NCBI GenBank assembly: GCA_003242685.1
Contig: QGVD01000008.1
Coordinates: 5,000-68,999, forward strand
Length of the DNA: 64,000 nucleotides
Direction of reading: 5' to 3'
DNA from: Pseudomonadota bacterium
GTDB lineage: Bacteria > Pseudomonadota > Gammaproteobacteria > Steroidobacterales > Steroidobacteraceae
Shown: one piece after another, positions 33,899-43,284 of the stretch
How positions within the stretch are numbered: position 1 is the stretch's first letter
Layout of the letters: the number at the start of each line of letters is the position of its first letter
Notes under the pieces: model-generated
Told to the model about the DNA's origin: nothing
The model's input: the letters and a program-made list of their open reading frames with translations, nothing else
Databases searched by the model: none
Program-made: the position numbers and the translations under genes

Positions 33899-36082
33899 TC
33901 AATCCGGCACCTTGAAGTTGATGACCATGCGGGCGGGGACCTCGATCGGCACGCCGTTCTCGATCACCGGCTCGTATCGCCACCGGCGCACGGCGTTGAC
34001 GGCGGCGCGGTCGAAAACTTCCGGCGGATCCGACGACACGACACGTACGTCGCGCGTCTGACCGTTGACGTCGACGATGAACTCGACGACCACCGAGCCC
34101 TCCTGCCCCCGCGCGAGCGCGCGCTCGGGGTACTCCGGCGCGACGTAACGCGTCCGCTTCAGGCGGTTCTGGAGCAACGTCTGCCGCCGACCGCCGGTGC
34201 TCGACGCGGAGCTGCTCGCGGGAGCGCGCGCGGCCGCGAGCTGCTGCCGAACGTTCTGGACCGCGCGGGCGTCGGCGCCCCAGCGCTGCGCGAGCTCGAG
34301 GTCGGCTTCCGCCTGGGCACTGCGGCCCTCGCGCGCCGCGCTCGCGGCGCGAGCGACGAGCCGCTCCGCGAGCTCGCGCGAAAGAGGCTGAATGGCCGCA
34401 TGGTCGGCGTCGGTGGCCCGCAGCTGCGTGAGGTAGTGCACGGCGCTGTCCTGCGCGGGCTCGCTGAGCATGCCGGCCTGCAGGCGCTCGCGCACGAGCT
34501 GCGCGATGCGGTCGCTCTCCGCGCTCGCCGCGCGTGCGCGCGCGTTCGCGATGTCGCGCTGGAGCGCGCTCAGATCGGCGGCGCTCGCACCGGCCGCGCG
34601 GGCCTCCGCGGCCCAGCGCTCCGCTTCGGCGTTACGGCCCGCGATGCCGGCTTCGCGCGCCCTGCGCAGATAGGCGGCCGTGAGATCGCGCGATATGCGC
34701 TGCACGGCGCTGTTCGTGCCCGCGATCTCGCGGAGCTGCTGCACGTAGTACTTGGCGCTGTCATCGGACGGCTCGGTGAGGCGTCCGTCGCGGATGCGAT
34801 CGGCGGCGAGATCGAGCAGGCGCTTCACGCGCGCCTCGTCCTGACGGCGGACGATCTCGGCACGCCACTTCGCGATCTGATCGGCCTGAACCGATCCCGA
34901 CTGCTGCGCGACGCGGACGAGCGCGGCGGCGCGCTCGATGTTGCCGTCGGCGAGCGCCCTGGTGACCTGCGCCTGAACGAGCCGCGACTCGAACGTCGGG
35001 ATCCGCGCATCGTCCGGCTGCGCCAGCTTCAACTGAGCGAGCGCGAGCGACGCCTGCTCGAGCTGACCGGCGCCGAGCGTCTCTTCGAATCGCGTGACGA
35101 GCAGCGCACCGATGCGCGCGAGTCCGTCGGCGGCTTCACCGTTCTGCGGGTCCGCCGCGGCCGCAGAGCGGTAGTAGAGCAGCGCGTTGTCGCCCGCCGG
35201 CTCCGTGTAGCGCCGCTCGCGCATGGCGAGACGCGCCTTCTCGAGCAGCTCGTCCACGGTGCCCTGGGCGACGGTGTCTTCCGCCACCGGTGTGGGCTCG
35301 AGATCGACCGCCGCGCCGAGCGCCTCGAGCGTCGCGTCCTCGTCGGACTGCGGGGCGCTCGCAGCAGTCGTGCCCGCCCGCTGCTCTGCACCTGGAGCCG
35401 CGTCGCGGGCGAAGAACCAGTAGCCCGCTCCCGCGAGGAGCGCGAGGACGGCGAGACCTGCGGCCGCGAGAACCATCGTGCCGGGTCCGCGCCGCTCGGG
35501 CGCACCGGCGTCCGCTGCGGGAATGTCGTGAACGTGTGCCGCGGCGGGTGCGGCCGCGAACGAAGTCTGCCGCTCGCTCCTGCCGCGCGACTTCGCCTCC
35601 GGATCGGCGTGCGCCGCTTCGTGGCGGGAAACCGCATGAGCGATCGCGCCTTCGAGAACCGCGGACGTCTTGCGCAGATCGACCGGAATGGGCAGCAGCG
35701 CGAAGACGTTGGTGCCCTTCACGGCCGATGCGATCTTCTGCTCGGCCCCCTGCGGCGCGAATACCAGCATCGTCGTGTCGGGCGACCGCGCCTGCACGGC
35801 GTCGACTGCCGCGCGCACGTCCGGTGTCGATCGCGCATCGATGACGAGAAGCTGCACCCGCCGCGCGTCGGAGAGCTGTTCGAGCGCCGCGTCGAGCGTG
35901 TCGACGGGATGCACGGCGACCTGGCCGCCCAGCGCCTCGCCGAACTCGAGCAGGAAATCGTCCCGGCCGGTGAGCGCGATCACCTCGGCCACGGGTCGCG
36001 CCGAAGTCGCGGGGGCGGCCGTGCGGGGCGCGTTGCCGGATTCCGGCGGCTGAGAGACCGAAACTGATGCTGGATTGGCCAC
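33899..36082 (-). CDS. Pseudo-receiver/transmembrane/repeat/TonB-C fusion protein
   Basis: The 727-residue protein starts at a GTG at 36082 behind AGGGAGAAG. Residues about 31-150 resemble a receiver fold: Asp82 in LLVIDARSTPDV is retained, but the conserved Lys-Pro is Ile-Pro (LLPIPVD), so it is probably a pseudo-receiver. A single helix at 202-224 crosses the membrane. The periplasmic part has three copies of an R/G-x-L/Y-T/S-E-P...A...Y motif (291-304, 433-446, 537-550) within helical repeats. It ends in a TonB-C domain (640-727: YPERALARGQEGSVVVEFIV, RRWRYEPVIENG). This places a signalling-like domain in the cytoplasm and a TonB-type contact domain in the periplasm. It heads the chemosensory-like operon. 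Confidence 0.85.
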   Translation of the reverse strand: MANPASVSVSQPPESGNAPRTAAPATSARPVAEVIALTGRDDFLLEFGEALGGQVAVHPVDTLDAALEQLSDARRVQLLVIDARSTPDVRAAVDAVQARSPDTTMLVFAPQGAEQKIASAVKGTNVFALLPIPVDLRKTSAVLEGAIAHAVSRHEAAHADPEAKSRGRSERQTSFAAAPAAAHVHDIPAADAGAPERRGPGTMVLAAAGLAVLALLAGAGYWFFARDAAPGAEQRAGTTAASAPQSDEDATLEALGAAVDLEPTPVAEDTVAQGTVDELLEKARLAMRERRYTEPAGDNALLYYRSAAAADPQNGEAADGLARIGALLVTRFEETLGAGQLEQASLALAQLKLAQPDDARIPTFESRLVQAQVTRALADGNIERAAALVRVAQQSGSVQADQIAKWRAEIVRRQDEARVKRLLDLAADRIRDGRLTEPSDDSAKYYVQQLREIAGTNSAVQRISRDLTAAYLRRAREAGIAGRNAEAERWAAEARAAGASAADLSALQRDIANARARAASAESDRIAQLVRERLQAGMLSEPAQDSAVHYLTQLRATDADHAAIQPLSRELAERLVARAASAAREGRSAQAEADLELAQRWGADARAVQNVRQQLAAARAPASSSASSTGGRRQTLLQNRLKRTRYVAPEYPERALARGQEGSVVVEFIVDVNGQTRDVRVVSSDPPEVFDRAAVNAVRRWRYEPVIENGVPIEVPARMVINFKVPD

Positions 36083-36391
36083 AGCGCTTCTCCCTGTCCG
36101 GATGACGGTCCGGACACGATCCACCGCTGCGGAAAGGACTCGGACCGCCTGCACGAAAACGGAGCCCGCGTTGCGCGGACGCCTTCGCCCTCCTGCAGGA
36201 TAGTGACCGGGCCGACCCCCGCCTTGCGGCAGTTCACAATAACGAGACGCACGTGTCGGCCACCCGCGACGACATTTCGTGAAACCGGAACGGGCGCGCG
36301 TTTCGCGTCGACTTATGGTGAGTTGGCCGCGGTAGTAAGCTGTAGACCCGGCACACCGGAGTGCCGCAGCGAGGAGCCTTCGGCAGCGGCT
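36083..36391. promoter_or_regulatory. Divergent control region of the TonB-fusion operon and the AsmA gene
   Basis: This 309-base spacer separates divergent genes. An inverted repeat GTCCGG-N8-CCGGAC (36096-36115) lies just upstream of the ribosome site of the 36082 start. It could be an operator or a leader hairpin for the operon. No coding frame or clear sigma-70 pair was recognised. Confidence 0.4.
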
Positions 36392-38482
36392 ATGCGTGCA
36401 TTGAAGATCATCGGCGGCGTGCTCGCCGCCCTCGTCGCGATCGTGGTGCTCGGCGTGATCGCGCTCGTGCTGTGGGTCGATCCGAACGACTACCGCGACG
36501 ACATCGAGCAGCTCGTCGAACGCCATACCGGCCGCCCGCTCGAGATCGGCGGCTCCATGGATCTCGACGTGTTCCCGTGGCTCGCTCTGCGCGTAGAGGA
36601 CGTGCGCCTCGGCAATCCCCCGCAGTTCGGAGAGGAGCCCTTTCTCACCGTTGCGCGTGCCAACGTCGGCGTCAAGCTCCTGCCGCTGCTGCGCAGGAAT
36701 CTCGAAGTGAGCCGCGTTGCAGTCGAGGGCCTGTCGGTCACGCTCATCGGCCGCGGAGAGGGAGTCAACAACTGGAGCGATCTCGGCGGCTCCGATGAAG
36801 AAGAGCCGGCAGCGGAAGGGGAAGCCCCGCAGACACGCATCGCCGGCATCGATGTCACCGGCGCAACCATCGTCTATCGCGACGAAGCGGAAGGCAGCGT
36901 GCTGCGGCTGTCCGAGCTCGAGCTGCACACCGGAGCGATCGGCGGCGGTGCTCCCGTGGATGCGACGGCGAGCTTCGCGTTCGATCAGGGCGAGCCGCAG
37001 CCCCTCGCGAGAGTGAAGCTGAAGACGATCGCGCATCTGCCCGCGGGCGCATCGCACGTCGAGCTGCGCGATCTCAGCGCGGATGCGGAGTGGTTCGGTG
37101 CACCCGAAGAGGCTGGCGGCGCGGCGGGGCGCTCCAGCGAGGCGCTCCCCATTTCGGTGCGTGCCGAGTCTCTCGTGCTCGATTGGGAAGCGGAGACGCT
37201 GTCACCCACTTCGCTCGAGCTGCGGGTCGGCTCCGTGCCGCTCACCGTCACGGCGCAGGGCGAGAAGCTCTTCTCCGAGCGGGTCGTGACCGGCGAGATC
37301 TCCATCCCGCGCATGTCGCTGCGCAAGGCGCTGCCGGAGCTCGGCGTGGAGCTGCCGGAAACGGCCGATCCGTCCGTGCTGACGAAGTTCGAGTTGAAGG
37401 GGAGCTACCGGCTCACCGAGACCGCGCTGCGGCTCCCGCAGCTCGATCTTCTGCTCGACGACACACGCGTCCGAGGCTCGGCGGGCATCGAGGATCTCGA
37501 GAAGATGGCGCTCGCCTTCGACCTCAACGTGGACGCGATCAACGTCGATCGCTACCTCGGGCCCGAGAAGGAGGAGGCCTCGAAGGGCGGCGCCGCGCAG
37601 GCGGAGGAACCGACCGAGCTGCCCCTCGATGCGCTGCGCGAGCTCAACGCCAAGGGCTCGCTCGCGATCGGACGCGCGGTGCTCGCGGGGCTCGAGTTCA
37701 GCGACATCCGTCTGCCGCTGTCGGCGAGCGGCGGCCTGGTGAGGGTCGGACCGACGCAGGCGCGTCTCTTCGGCGGATCGTACGGCGGCAACATCGTGCT
37801 CGATGCCCGTCAGGCGCAGGCGCGTCTGTCGCTCGACGAGCGCGCGCGCGACATCGACATCGGTGCGCTCATGAAGGCGGCGTTCGAAACGGACCGCGTG
37901 AGCGGCAGGGGCGACGCGAGCGCGGTGCTGAAGGCGGTGGGCAATACGGACGCGGCGATTCTCGCCTCACTCAGCGGGAGAATCGAGGCGAACGTGCGCG
38001 AAGGTGCGTTCAACGGCGTCGATCTGCTGTACGAGCTGCGGCGTGCATACGCGCTGTGGAAGCGCGAGCCGATCCCGGCGCGCGCGGGCGGCGAGCCGCG
38101 CACCGCGTTCAGGACTCTCTCGGGCAGCGCGGTGCTCGATCAGGGCGTGATGCGCAACGACGATCTGCGCGTCGAGACGGACATCCTGCGCGCGAGCGGC
38201 AAGGGCACGATCGATCTCAACAGCAAGGCCATCGACTATCGCCTCGTGGCCGAGGTCTACAGGCTGCCCTCCGAAGGTGCAGGCGCGGAGATGACGGACC
38301 TCAAGGCCGCGGAGATACCGATCACCATCACGGGCACGCTCGATGACATGTCGGTGCGCCCGGATCTGGCCTCGCTCGTGAAGGAACGCGTGCGCAAGGA
38401 AGTGACCGAAAGGGTGGAGGAGAAGAAGGAAGAGCTCAAAAAGAAGCTCGGTGACAGGCTGAAGGACCTGCTCAACCGATGA
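36392..38482 (+). CDS. AsmA family protein
   Basis: This 696-residue protein starts at the ATG at 36392. An N-terminal membrane anchor (residues 2-28) is followed by the AsmA signature (WVDPNDYRDDIEQLVERHTG then RPLEIGGSMDLDVFPWLALR). The C-terminal AsmA domain (about 480-650) shows GSLAIGRAVLAGLEFSDI and RASGKGTIDLNSKAIDYRLV. A Lys/Glu-rich coiled tail (VTERVEEKKEELKKKLGD) ends the protein. AsmA-like proteins are beta-taco proteins linked to lipid transport between the two membranes. The gene stands alone, divergent from the TonB-fusion operon. Confidence 0.9.
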   Translation: MRALKIIGGVLAALVAIVVLGVIALVLWVDPNDYRDDIEQLVERHTGRPLEIGGSMDLDVFPWLALRVEDVRLGNPPQFGEEPFLTVARANVGVKLLPLLRRNLEVSRVAVEGLSVTLIGRGEGVNNWSDLGGSDEEEPAAEGEAPQTRIAGIDVTGATIVYRDEAEGSVLRLSELELHTGAIGGGAPVDATASFAFDQGEPQPLARVKLKTIAHLPAGASHVELRDLSADAEWFGAPEEAGGAAGRSSEALPISVRAESLVLDWEAETLSPTSLELRVGSVPLTVTAQGEKLFSERVVTGEISIPRMSLRKALPELGVELPETADPSVLTKFELKGSYRLTETALRLPQLDLLLDDTRVRGSAGIEDLEKMALAFDLNVDAINVDRYLGPEKEEASKGGAAQAEEPTELPLDALRELNAKGSLAIGRAVLAGLEFSDIRLPLSASGGLVRVGPTQARLFGGSYGGNIVLDARQAQARLSLDERARDIDIGALMKAAFETDRVSGRGDASAVLKAVGNTDAAILASLSGRIEANVREGAFNGVDLLYELRRAYALWKREPIPARAGGEPRTAFRTLSGSAVLDQGVMRNDDLRVETDILRASGKGTIDLNSKAIDYRLVAEVYRLPSEGAGAEMTDLKAAEIPITITGTLDDMSVRPDLASLVKERVRKEVTERVEEKKEELKKKLGDRLKDLLNR

Positions 38483-38734
38483 GGGTGCCGGACGTGAAGA
38501 CGAGCCGACCCGAATCAGTAACTTGTACGCCTCGAGAGCGGTCGAGTGCAACGGGTATGCATCTTGCTTTGCCTCATTGAACGATTCGGCGTTGTGATCG
38601 TCTTAACGAGAAGATCCCGGCACAAACTAGAGGACCGTCACGCTCCGTGATATCGATTGGATTTAAGTTAAGGACAAGGCTCGCGAAGGCGACGCCGCGA
38701 GCGAAACGAGCTCCATGCGCGGGAGGGAAGGACG

Positions 38735-40690
38735 ATGCGCCAGCCGACTGAAGTCGATCCGGTCCGCCGCTCCGATTTCCTCGAGTCACTGAGCTCCTTC
38801 AGCAAGCTGCATCGGGCACAGCGCTGGGAGGGGACCTTCGGTGAGTTCCTCGAGAACATCCTGCCGCAGAACCCCGCAGCGCTGGCCCGCACGAGTCACG
38901 AGTACATCTGGGACATGCTCCGCTGGCACGGGCGTGCCGCATCCCCGGACGCGAGCGAGAGCGTCAAGGCGCGCGAGCTGTTCCGCCGCGAGCTGTTCGG
39001 CATCGACGAGCCGCTCTCGCGGGTCGTCGACTACTTCAAGGCGGCCGCGGCGGGATCCGATGTCGGCAGGCGGCTACTGCTGCTGCTAGGCCCGCCGTCC
39101 GGAGGCAAGTCCACGCTGGCGATACTGCTCAAGCGTGGACTTGAGGAGTACAGCCGCACCGACGAAGGCGCGCTGTACGCGATCAAAGGCTCCCCCCTCC
39201 ACGAGAACCCCCTCAACCTCATCCCCTCCAGTCTCCGCGCGGAATTCCGGGACACCTACGGCATCGAGATAACCGGCGAGCTCTCGCCCTGGGCCCGGGA
39301 CTTCGTCGAGCGCGAGTTCGACGGCGACTTCCTCAGGGTACCCGTGGAGCGCATCTTCCTGTCGGAGGCGTCCCGCGTCGGAATCGGCACCTACGCTCCG
39401 CACGACCCCACGACGGCGGACATCGCCGACCTCGTGGGCTCGGTCGACCTGGCGAAGGTGGCTCAGATCGGCGACGAGGGCGATCCGCGCGCCTGGTCGT
39501 GGTCGGGCGCGGTCTACGCGGCGAGCCGCGGGATCCTCGAGATGATCGAGATCCTCAAGGTGAAGCGCGAGTTCCTCTACCTGCTGCTCACCATGACGCA
39601 GGAGAAGAACGTCAAGGTCTCGCGCTTCCCGCTGATCCATCTGGACGAGACCATCGTCGCGCACACGAACCTCGCCGAGTTCCACAAGTTCCTTCAGGAG
39701 AAGGAGAACGAGGCGCTGCTCGACCGCATGGTGATCATCAAGGTCCCCTATGCGCTGTCGTACAAGGACGAGGCCCGGATCTACCAGAAGCTCGTCGCGA
39801 GCGCGCCCGCGTTCCGCAACGTGCACCTCGACCCGCACGTGCTCAATCTCGCGGCCGTGTTCGCGATCCTGACGCGCCTGGCGAAGCCCGAGCGCGAGGG
39901 GCTCGACCTGCCGAAGAAGGTGCGCCTGTACGCGGGCGAGGCGGTGGAGGGCGTTCCTGAGACTGAAGCGCAGCGGCTGCGCGCCGAGGCGCCCGACGAG
40001 GGCATGACCGGGGTCAGCCCGCGCTTCGTCATCAACGCGATCTCGAACGCCATCACGCGCAGCAACGTGCAGAGCCTGACGAGCATGGACCTGCTGCTCG
40101 CGCTCAAGGACGCGATCGAGAACGACGCCCGCATCGACGCCAAGCAGAAGAAGGTGTGGATCGATCACCTGGTGACGGCGCGCAAGGAGTTCTACAACCG
40201 GTGGGTCAAGGAGGACGTCCACCGGGCGATGTTCGCCTCCTTCGAGGAGGAGGCGCAGCAGCTCCTCGAGAAGTACCTGGACGAGGTCGAGGCGGCGCTC
40301 GATCACCGGCAGGTGACCGACCCGATCACGGGCGAGACGCGCCCGGCGGACGAGCGCTTCCTCCGCTCGGTCGAGGAGAAGATCAAGGTTTCCGACTCGG
40401 GCAAGCTGTCCTTCCGTCAGGAGGTCGTGCGCAAGGCGATGGTCGCGTTCAAGGCGGGCGAGAAGTTCAAGCTCTCGAGCCACGCCCGCATGCGCGAGGC
40501 CATCGAGCAGTACCTCTTCGAGGAGCGGCGCGACGTGCTCCGCCTCGTCACCTCGACGACGCGCCCGGACGACGAAGCCAGGCAGAAGATTTCGGTGGTG
40601 CAGCAGCGGCTCATCAACGAATATGGTTACGACGAGCACAGTGCCAAGGAAGCGTTGAGCTACGTGACGACGCTGCTCGCGCAGGAGTAG
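38735..40690 (+). CDS. PrkA-type serine protein kinase (YeaG-like)
   Basis: The 651-residue protein has an AAA-like N-terminal domain with P-loop LLLGPPSGGKSTLAILL (about residues 118-134) and the family stretch LHENPLNLIPSSLR. The C-terminal PrkA kinase-like domain (about 400-640) contains SPRFVINAISNAITRS and a Lys/Glu-rich helical part. It starts the PrkA-DUF444-SpoVR cluster, a conserved set induced in stationary phase, nitrogen stress or sporulation in different bacteria. The 252-base upstream spacer has an AT-richer part near 38590-38680 that likely holds the promoter. YeaG of E. coli is the closest named relative; its exact substrate is unsettled. Confidence 0.93.
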   Translation: MRQPTEVDPVRRSDFLESLSSFSKLHRAQRWEGTFGEFLENILPQNPAALARTSHEYIWDMLRWHGRAASPDASESVKARELFRRELFGIDEPLSRVVDYFKAAAAGSDVGRRLLLLLGPPSGGKSTLAILLKRGLEEYSRTDEGALYAIKGSPLHENPLNLIPSSLRAEFRDTYGIEITGELSPWARDFVEREFDGDFLRVPVERIFLSEASRVGIGTYAPHDPTTADIADLVGSVDLAKVAQIGDEGDPRAWSWSGAVYAASRGILEMIEILKVKREFLYLLLTMTQEKNVKVSRFPLIHLDETIVAHTNLAEFHKFLQEKENEALLDRMVIIKVPYALSYKDEARIYQKLVASAPAFRNVHLDPHVLNLAAVFAILTRLAKPEREGLDLPKKVRLYAGEAVEGVPETEAQRLRAEAPDEGMTGVSPRFVINAISNAITRSNVQSLTSMDLLLALKDAIENDARIDAKQKKVWIDHLVTARKEFYNRWVKEDVHRAMFASFEEEAQQLLEKYLDEVEAALDHRQVTDPITGETRPADERFLRSVEEKIKVSDSGKLSFRQEVVRKAMVAFKAGEKFKLSSHARMREAIEQYLFEERRDVLRLVTSTTRPDDEARQKISVVQQRLINEYGYDEHSAKEALSYVTTLLAQE

Positions 40691-40723
40691 CTCGGCCACC
40701 GGCTCGCGGGAGAGACGAAAGTC

Positions 40724-41899
40724 ATGAGCGAGCGCAGCGACAACAACACATCCGCCTTCGGGCTATCGAAGTGGTATGAGTTGTTCTCGCGCGGCGCGCG
40801 CGACTGGCTGCGGCACGACGAGAAGGTGCGCGAGTCGGTACGTCAGCACCTGCCGCAGATCATCGCCGGAGCCGACGTCATCAACCACGGCGCGCGCACG
40901 GTGCGCGTGCCGGTGCGCATGCTGGAGCACTACCACTTCCGGCTGCGCCGTCCCGAGGAAGCGCAGGGCGTCGGCCAGGGCAACGCCAAGCCGGGCGACG
41001 TGCTGGCCGACCCGTCCCGCGATCAGGGCAGCCACGACAAGGGGCCGGGCGGGCGCGACGAAGGCGAGATCCAGCTCCTCCTCGAGATCAAGATCGACGA
41101 CATCGTCGACTGGCTCTGGGAGGAGATGCAGCTCCCGAATCTCAAGGCGCGCATCGGACCCTCGGAAGAGACGGACTGGATCCGCGAGGGCTGGGACCGC
41201 CGGGGCGCGCGTTCCCGCCTCGATCGGCGCCGCTCCTTCAAGGAGCTCGTCAAGCGCCGGGGCGTGCCGGGCTCGCCGCAGACGTTCACCGACGAGGACC
41301 TGCGCTACCGGCAGCTCGCGCGGCGCCGGCAGCCCGCCGTGCACGCGGTCGTGTTCTTTCTGCTCGACGTCTCCGGCAGCATGTCGGACCGCGATCGCAA
41401 GCTCGCGAAGACGTTCTTCTTCTGGGTCGTGCAGGGTCTGCGGCGCGCCTACCGCTCGCTCGAGACCGTGTTCGTCGCGCACACGACCGAGGCGTGGGAG
41501 TTCTCGGAGAACGAGTTCTTCCAGGTCACCGGCACCGGGGGCACCGTCGCTTCGACGGGTCTCGCGAAGGTGCGCGAGATCATCGACCAGCGCTTCAATC
41601 CCGGCCGCAGCAACATCTATCTCTTCTACGCATCCGACGGCGACAACTCGGTGAGCGACCACGCCGAGGCGCGTTCGCTCCTCGAGAGCATCGCGCGCGA
41701 CGCGTGCTTCTCCGGGTACGTCGAGGTGTCGTCGGGGCTGTCGCGCCATCTCGCCACCGAGACCGGACGGCTCTTCTCCGAGATCGCATCGGAAGGTCTT
41801 CCGGTCGGCAGCTACGTGCTGAACGACTACGACGACGTATGGGGCGCCGTGCGGCACTTCTTCACGGCCGAAAACGAGGCCATCGGAGGAACGGCGTGA
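40724..41899 (+). CDS. DUF444 (YeaH/YhbH) von Willebrand-like protein
   Basis: The 391-residue protein matches the YeaH/YhbH family. It has a charged N-terminus (about 1-100), an ERDR-like middle part, and a von Willebrand A-like C-terminal half with a MIDAS-type motif (FFLLDVSGSMSD, about 205-216) and GGTVASTGL further on. It lies 33 bases after prkA, and its stop overlaps the GTG of the SpoVR gene. The three products are thought to work together in stress or stationary-phase physiology. The metal-binding fold suggests protein-protein contact rather than catalysis. Confidence 0.92.
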   Translation: MSERSDNNTSAFGLSKWYELFSRGARDWLRHDEKVRESVRQHLPQIIAGADVINHGARTVRVPVRMLEHYHFRLRRPEEAQGVGQGNAKPGDVLADPSRDQGSHDKGPGGRDEGEIQLLLEIKIDDIVDWLWEEMQLPNLKARIGPSEETDWIREGWDRRGARSRLDRRRSFKELVKRRGVPGSPQTFTDEDLRYRQLARRRQPAVHAVVFFLLDVSGSMSDRDRKLAKTFFFWVVQGLRRAYRSLETVFVAHTTEAWEFSENEFFQVTGTGGTVASTGLAKVREIIDQRFNPGRSNIYLFYASDGDNSVSDHAEARSLLESIARDACFSGYVEVSSGLSRHLATETGRLFSEIASEGLPVGSYVLNDYDDVWGAVRHFFTAENEAIGGTA

Positions 41900-43260
41900 G
41901 CGGCGGTTCCTGGCAGGACTACGTCAAGCGCCTCGAGGAGCTCGCCACGAGCGAGGGGCTCAGGTTCCACCCGGTCGACTTCGAGGCCGTTCCCGACAGC
42001 TTCATGATGGAGATCGCGGTCTACGGGCTTCCGGTGCGCATGCCGCACTGGTCGTTCGGGGTCCGCTACATCTATCAGCTCATCCAGCGGCACATGGGCC
42101 ACTCGCGGCTCTTCGAGGTCGTCTTCCCGGGCAATCCGGGTCATGCGTATCTCTCGGAGAGCAACGGCCTCGCCGAGAACGTGCTCGTGACCGCGCACGT
42201 GCTCGGGCACGCGGACTTCTCGCGTAACAATCTCCTGTTCAGGCGCTGCCAGGAGCAGGTGAGCGAGCACATCGTGGAGCACGCCGCGAGCCACGCGCGG
42301 CAGATCCAGCAGGCCATCGAGCTGTACGGCATGCACCGGGTCGAGACGGTGCTCGACGCGGCGCTCGCGCTCGAGCAGCACATCGACATCGATCTGCCGC
42401 TGCGCCGCGAGCGTTATCCCGAGTACCTCGAGGAGCCGAAGCCGCCCGTCGACGACGACTTCCGCCGCCGCTTCGCCGCGCTCGATCCTGTGAGCGCGGA
42501 TACCGGCACGGAGACGCGCCGGCGCGCACCGGTTCCTCCTCACCCGGAGCGCGATCTGCTGTGGTTCATCGCGAACTACGCGCCGGAGATGGAGAGCTGG
42601 GAGCGGGACATCTTCCTCGCCGTGCGCGAGGAGTCGTTCTACTTCTATCCCGTGTTCGCCACGCAGATCATGAACGAGGGGTGGGCGTCGTACTGGCACG
42701 CACGGCTGCTGCGCGAAGCGGACTTCATTCCGCAGCAGGCGTACGTGGACGCGATCAAGTGCCACTCCGACGTCGTGCGTCCGATCGCGGCGGATCAGCA
42801 GATCGCGCTCAGCATCAATCCCTACCACCTCGGCTTCTCCATGTGGGAGAAGATCATCGAGGATCAGGGACTCGAGGCGGCGCGCCGCATCATGGAGCTC
42901 GACGACGACTTCAGTTTCGTGCGCAACTATCTCACGCGCGACCTGGCCGAGGAGCTGGGGCTCTTCCGCTTCAGCGTGCGCGGCAACGGCCAGATCAAGG
43001 TGCTCGAGCACGATCTGCCGGCGCTCCACGAGAGTCTGCTCGCGCCGAAGTACAACTTCGGCGCGCCGACGGTGCGCGCCACTCACGTGCGCGTCGATGG
43101 AACGCTCGAGCTCGAGCACGATCACGAGACCGACGGACGCGGTCTCGACATCGAGCGCAGCCGCAAGGTGCTCGAGTACATCCAGCGCGTGTGGCGCCGG
43201 CCCGTGCTGCTGCGTACGGTGGATCAGAACGGGTCGGGACTCGAGCTGACCGCGTCCTGA
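41896..43260 (+). CDS. SpoVR family protein
   Basis: The 454-residue protein starts at a GTG overlapping the DUF444 stop. It shows the family blocks WSFGVRYIYQLIQRHMGHSR, HVLGHADFSRNNLLF, MNEGWASYWHARLL and INPYHLGFSMWEKIIED. A conserved His/Glu set in these blocks suggests a metal site. In Bacillus, SpoVR affects spore cortex formation; in non-sporulating bacteria such as this one it accompanies PrkA and YeaH. Length and order are normal for the family. Confidence 0.93.
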   Translation: MSGGSWQDYVKRLEELATSEGLRFHPVDFEAVPDSFMMEIAVYGLPVRMPHWSFGVRYIYQLIQRHMGHSRLFEVVFPGNPGHAYLSESNGLAENVLVTAHVLGHADFSRNNLLFRRCQEQVSEHIVEHAASHARQIQQAIELYGMHRVETVLDAALALEQHIDIDLPLRRERYPEYLEEPKPPVDDDFRRRFAALDPVSADTGTETRRRAPVPPHPERDLLWFIANYAPEMESWERDIFLAVREESFYFYPVFATQIMNEGWASYWHARLLREADFIPQQAYVDAIKCHSDVVRPIAADQQIALSINPYHLGFSMWEKIIEDQGLEAARRIMELDDDFSFVRNYLTRDLAEELGLFRFSVRGNGQIKVLEHDLPALHESLLAPKYNFGAPTVRATHVRVDGTLELEHDHETDGRGLDIERSRKVLEYIQRVWRRPVLLRTVDQNGSGLELTAS

Positions 43261-43284
43261 GCCGCCGCGCTCCGGATTCCCGGC

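Noticed and set aside
31305..34061. 918-codon open frame on the plus strand
   Set aside because: It is antisense to the CheA-like kinase and CheY-like genes, with low-complexity Arg/Glu/Val translation.
33890..36067. 725-codon open frame on the plus strand
   Set aside because: It is antisense to the TonB-fusion gene, which has a coherent domain structure and ribosome site.
38483..38734. Sigma-54 promoter upstream of prkA
   Set aside because: A GGCAC is present in CCCGGCACAAACTAGAG, but the required GC at the -12 position and spacing are missing.
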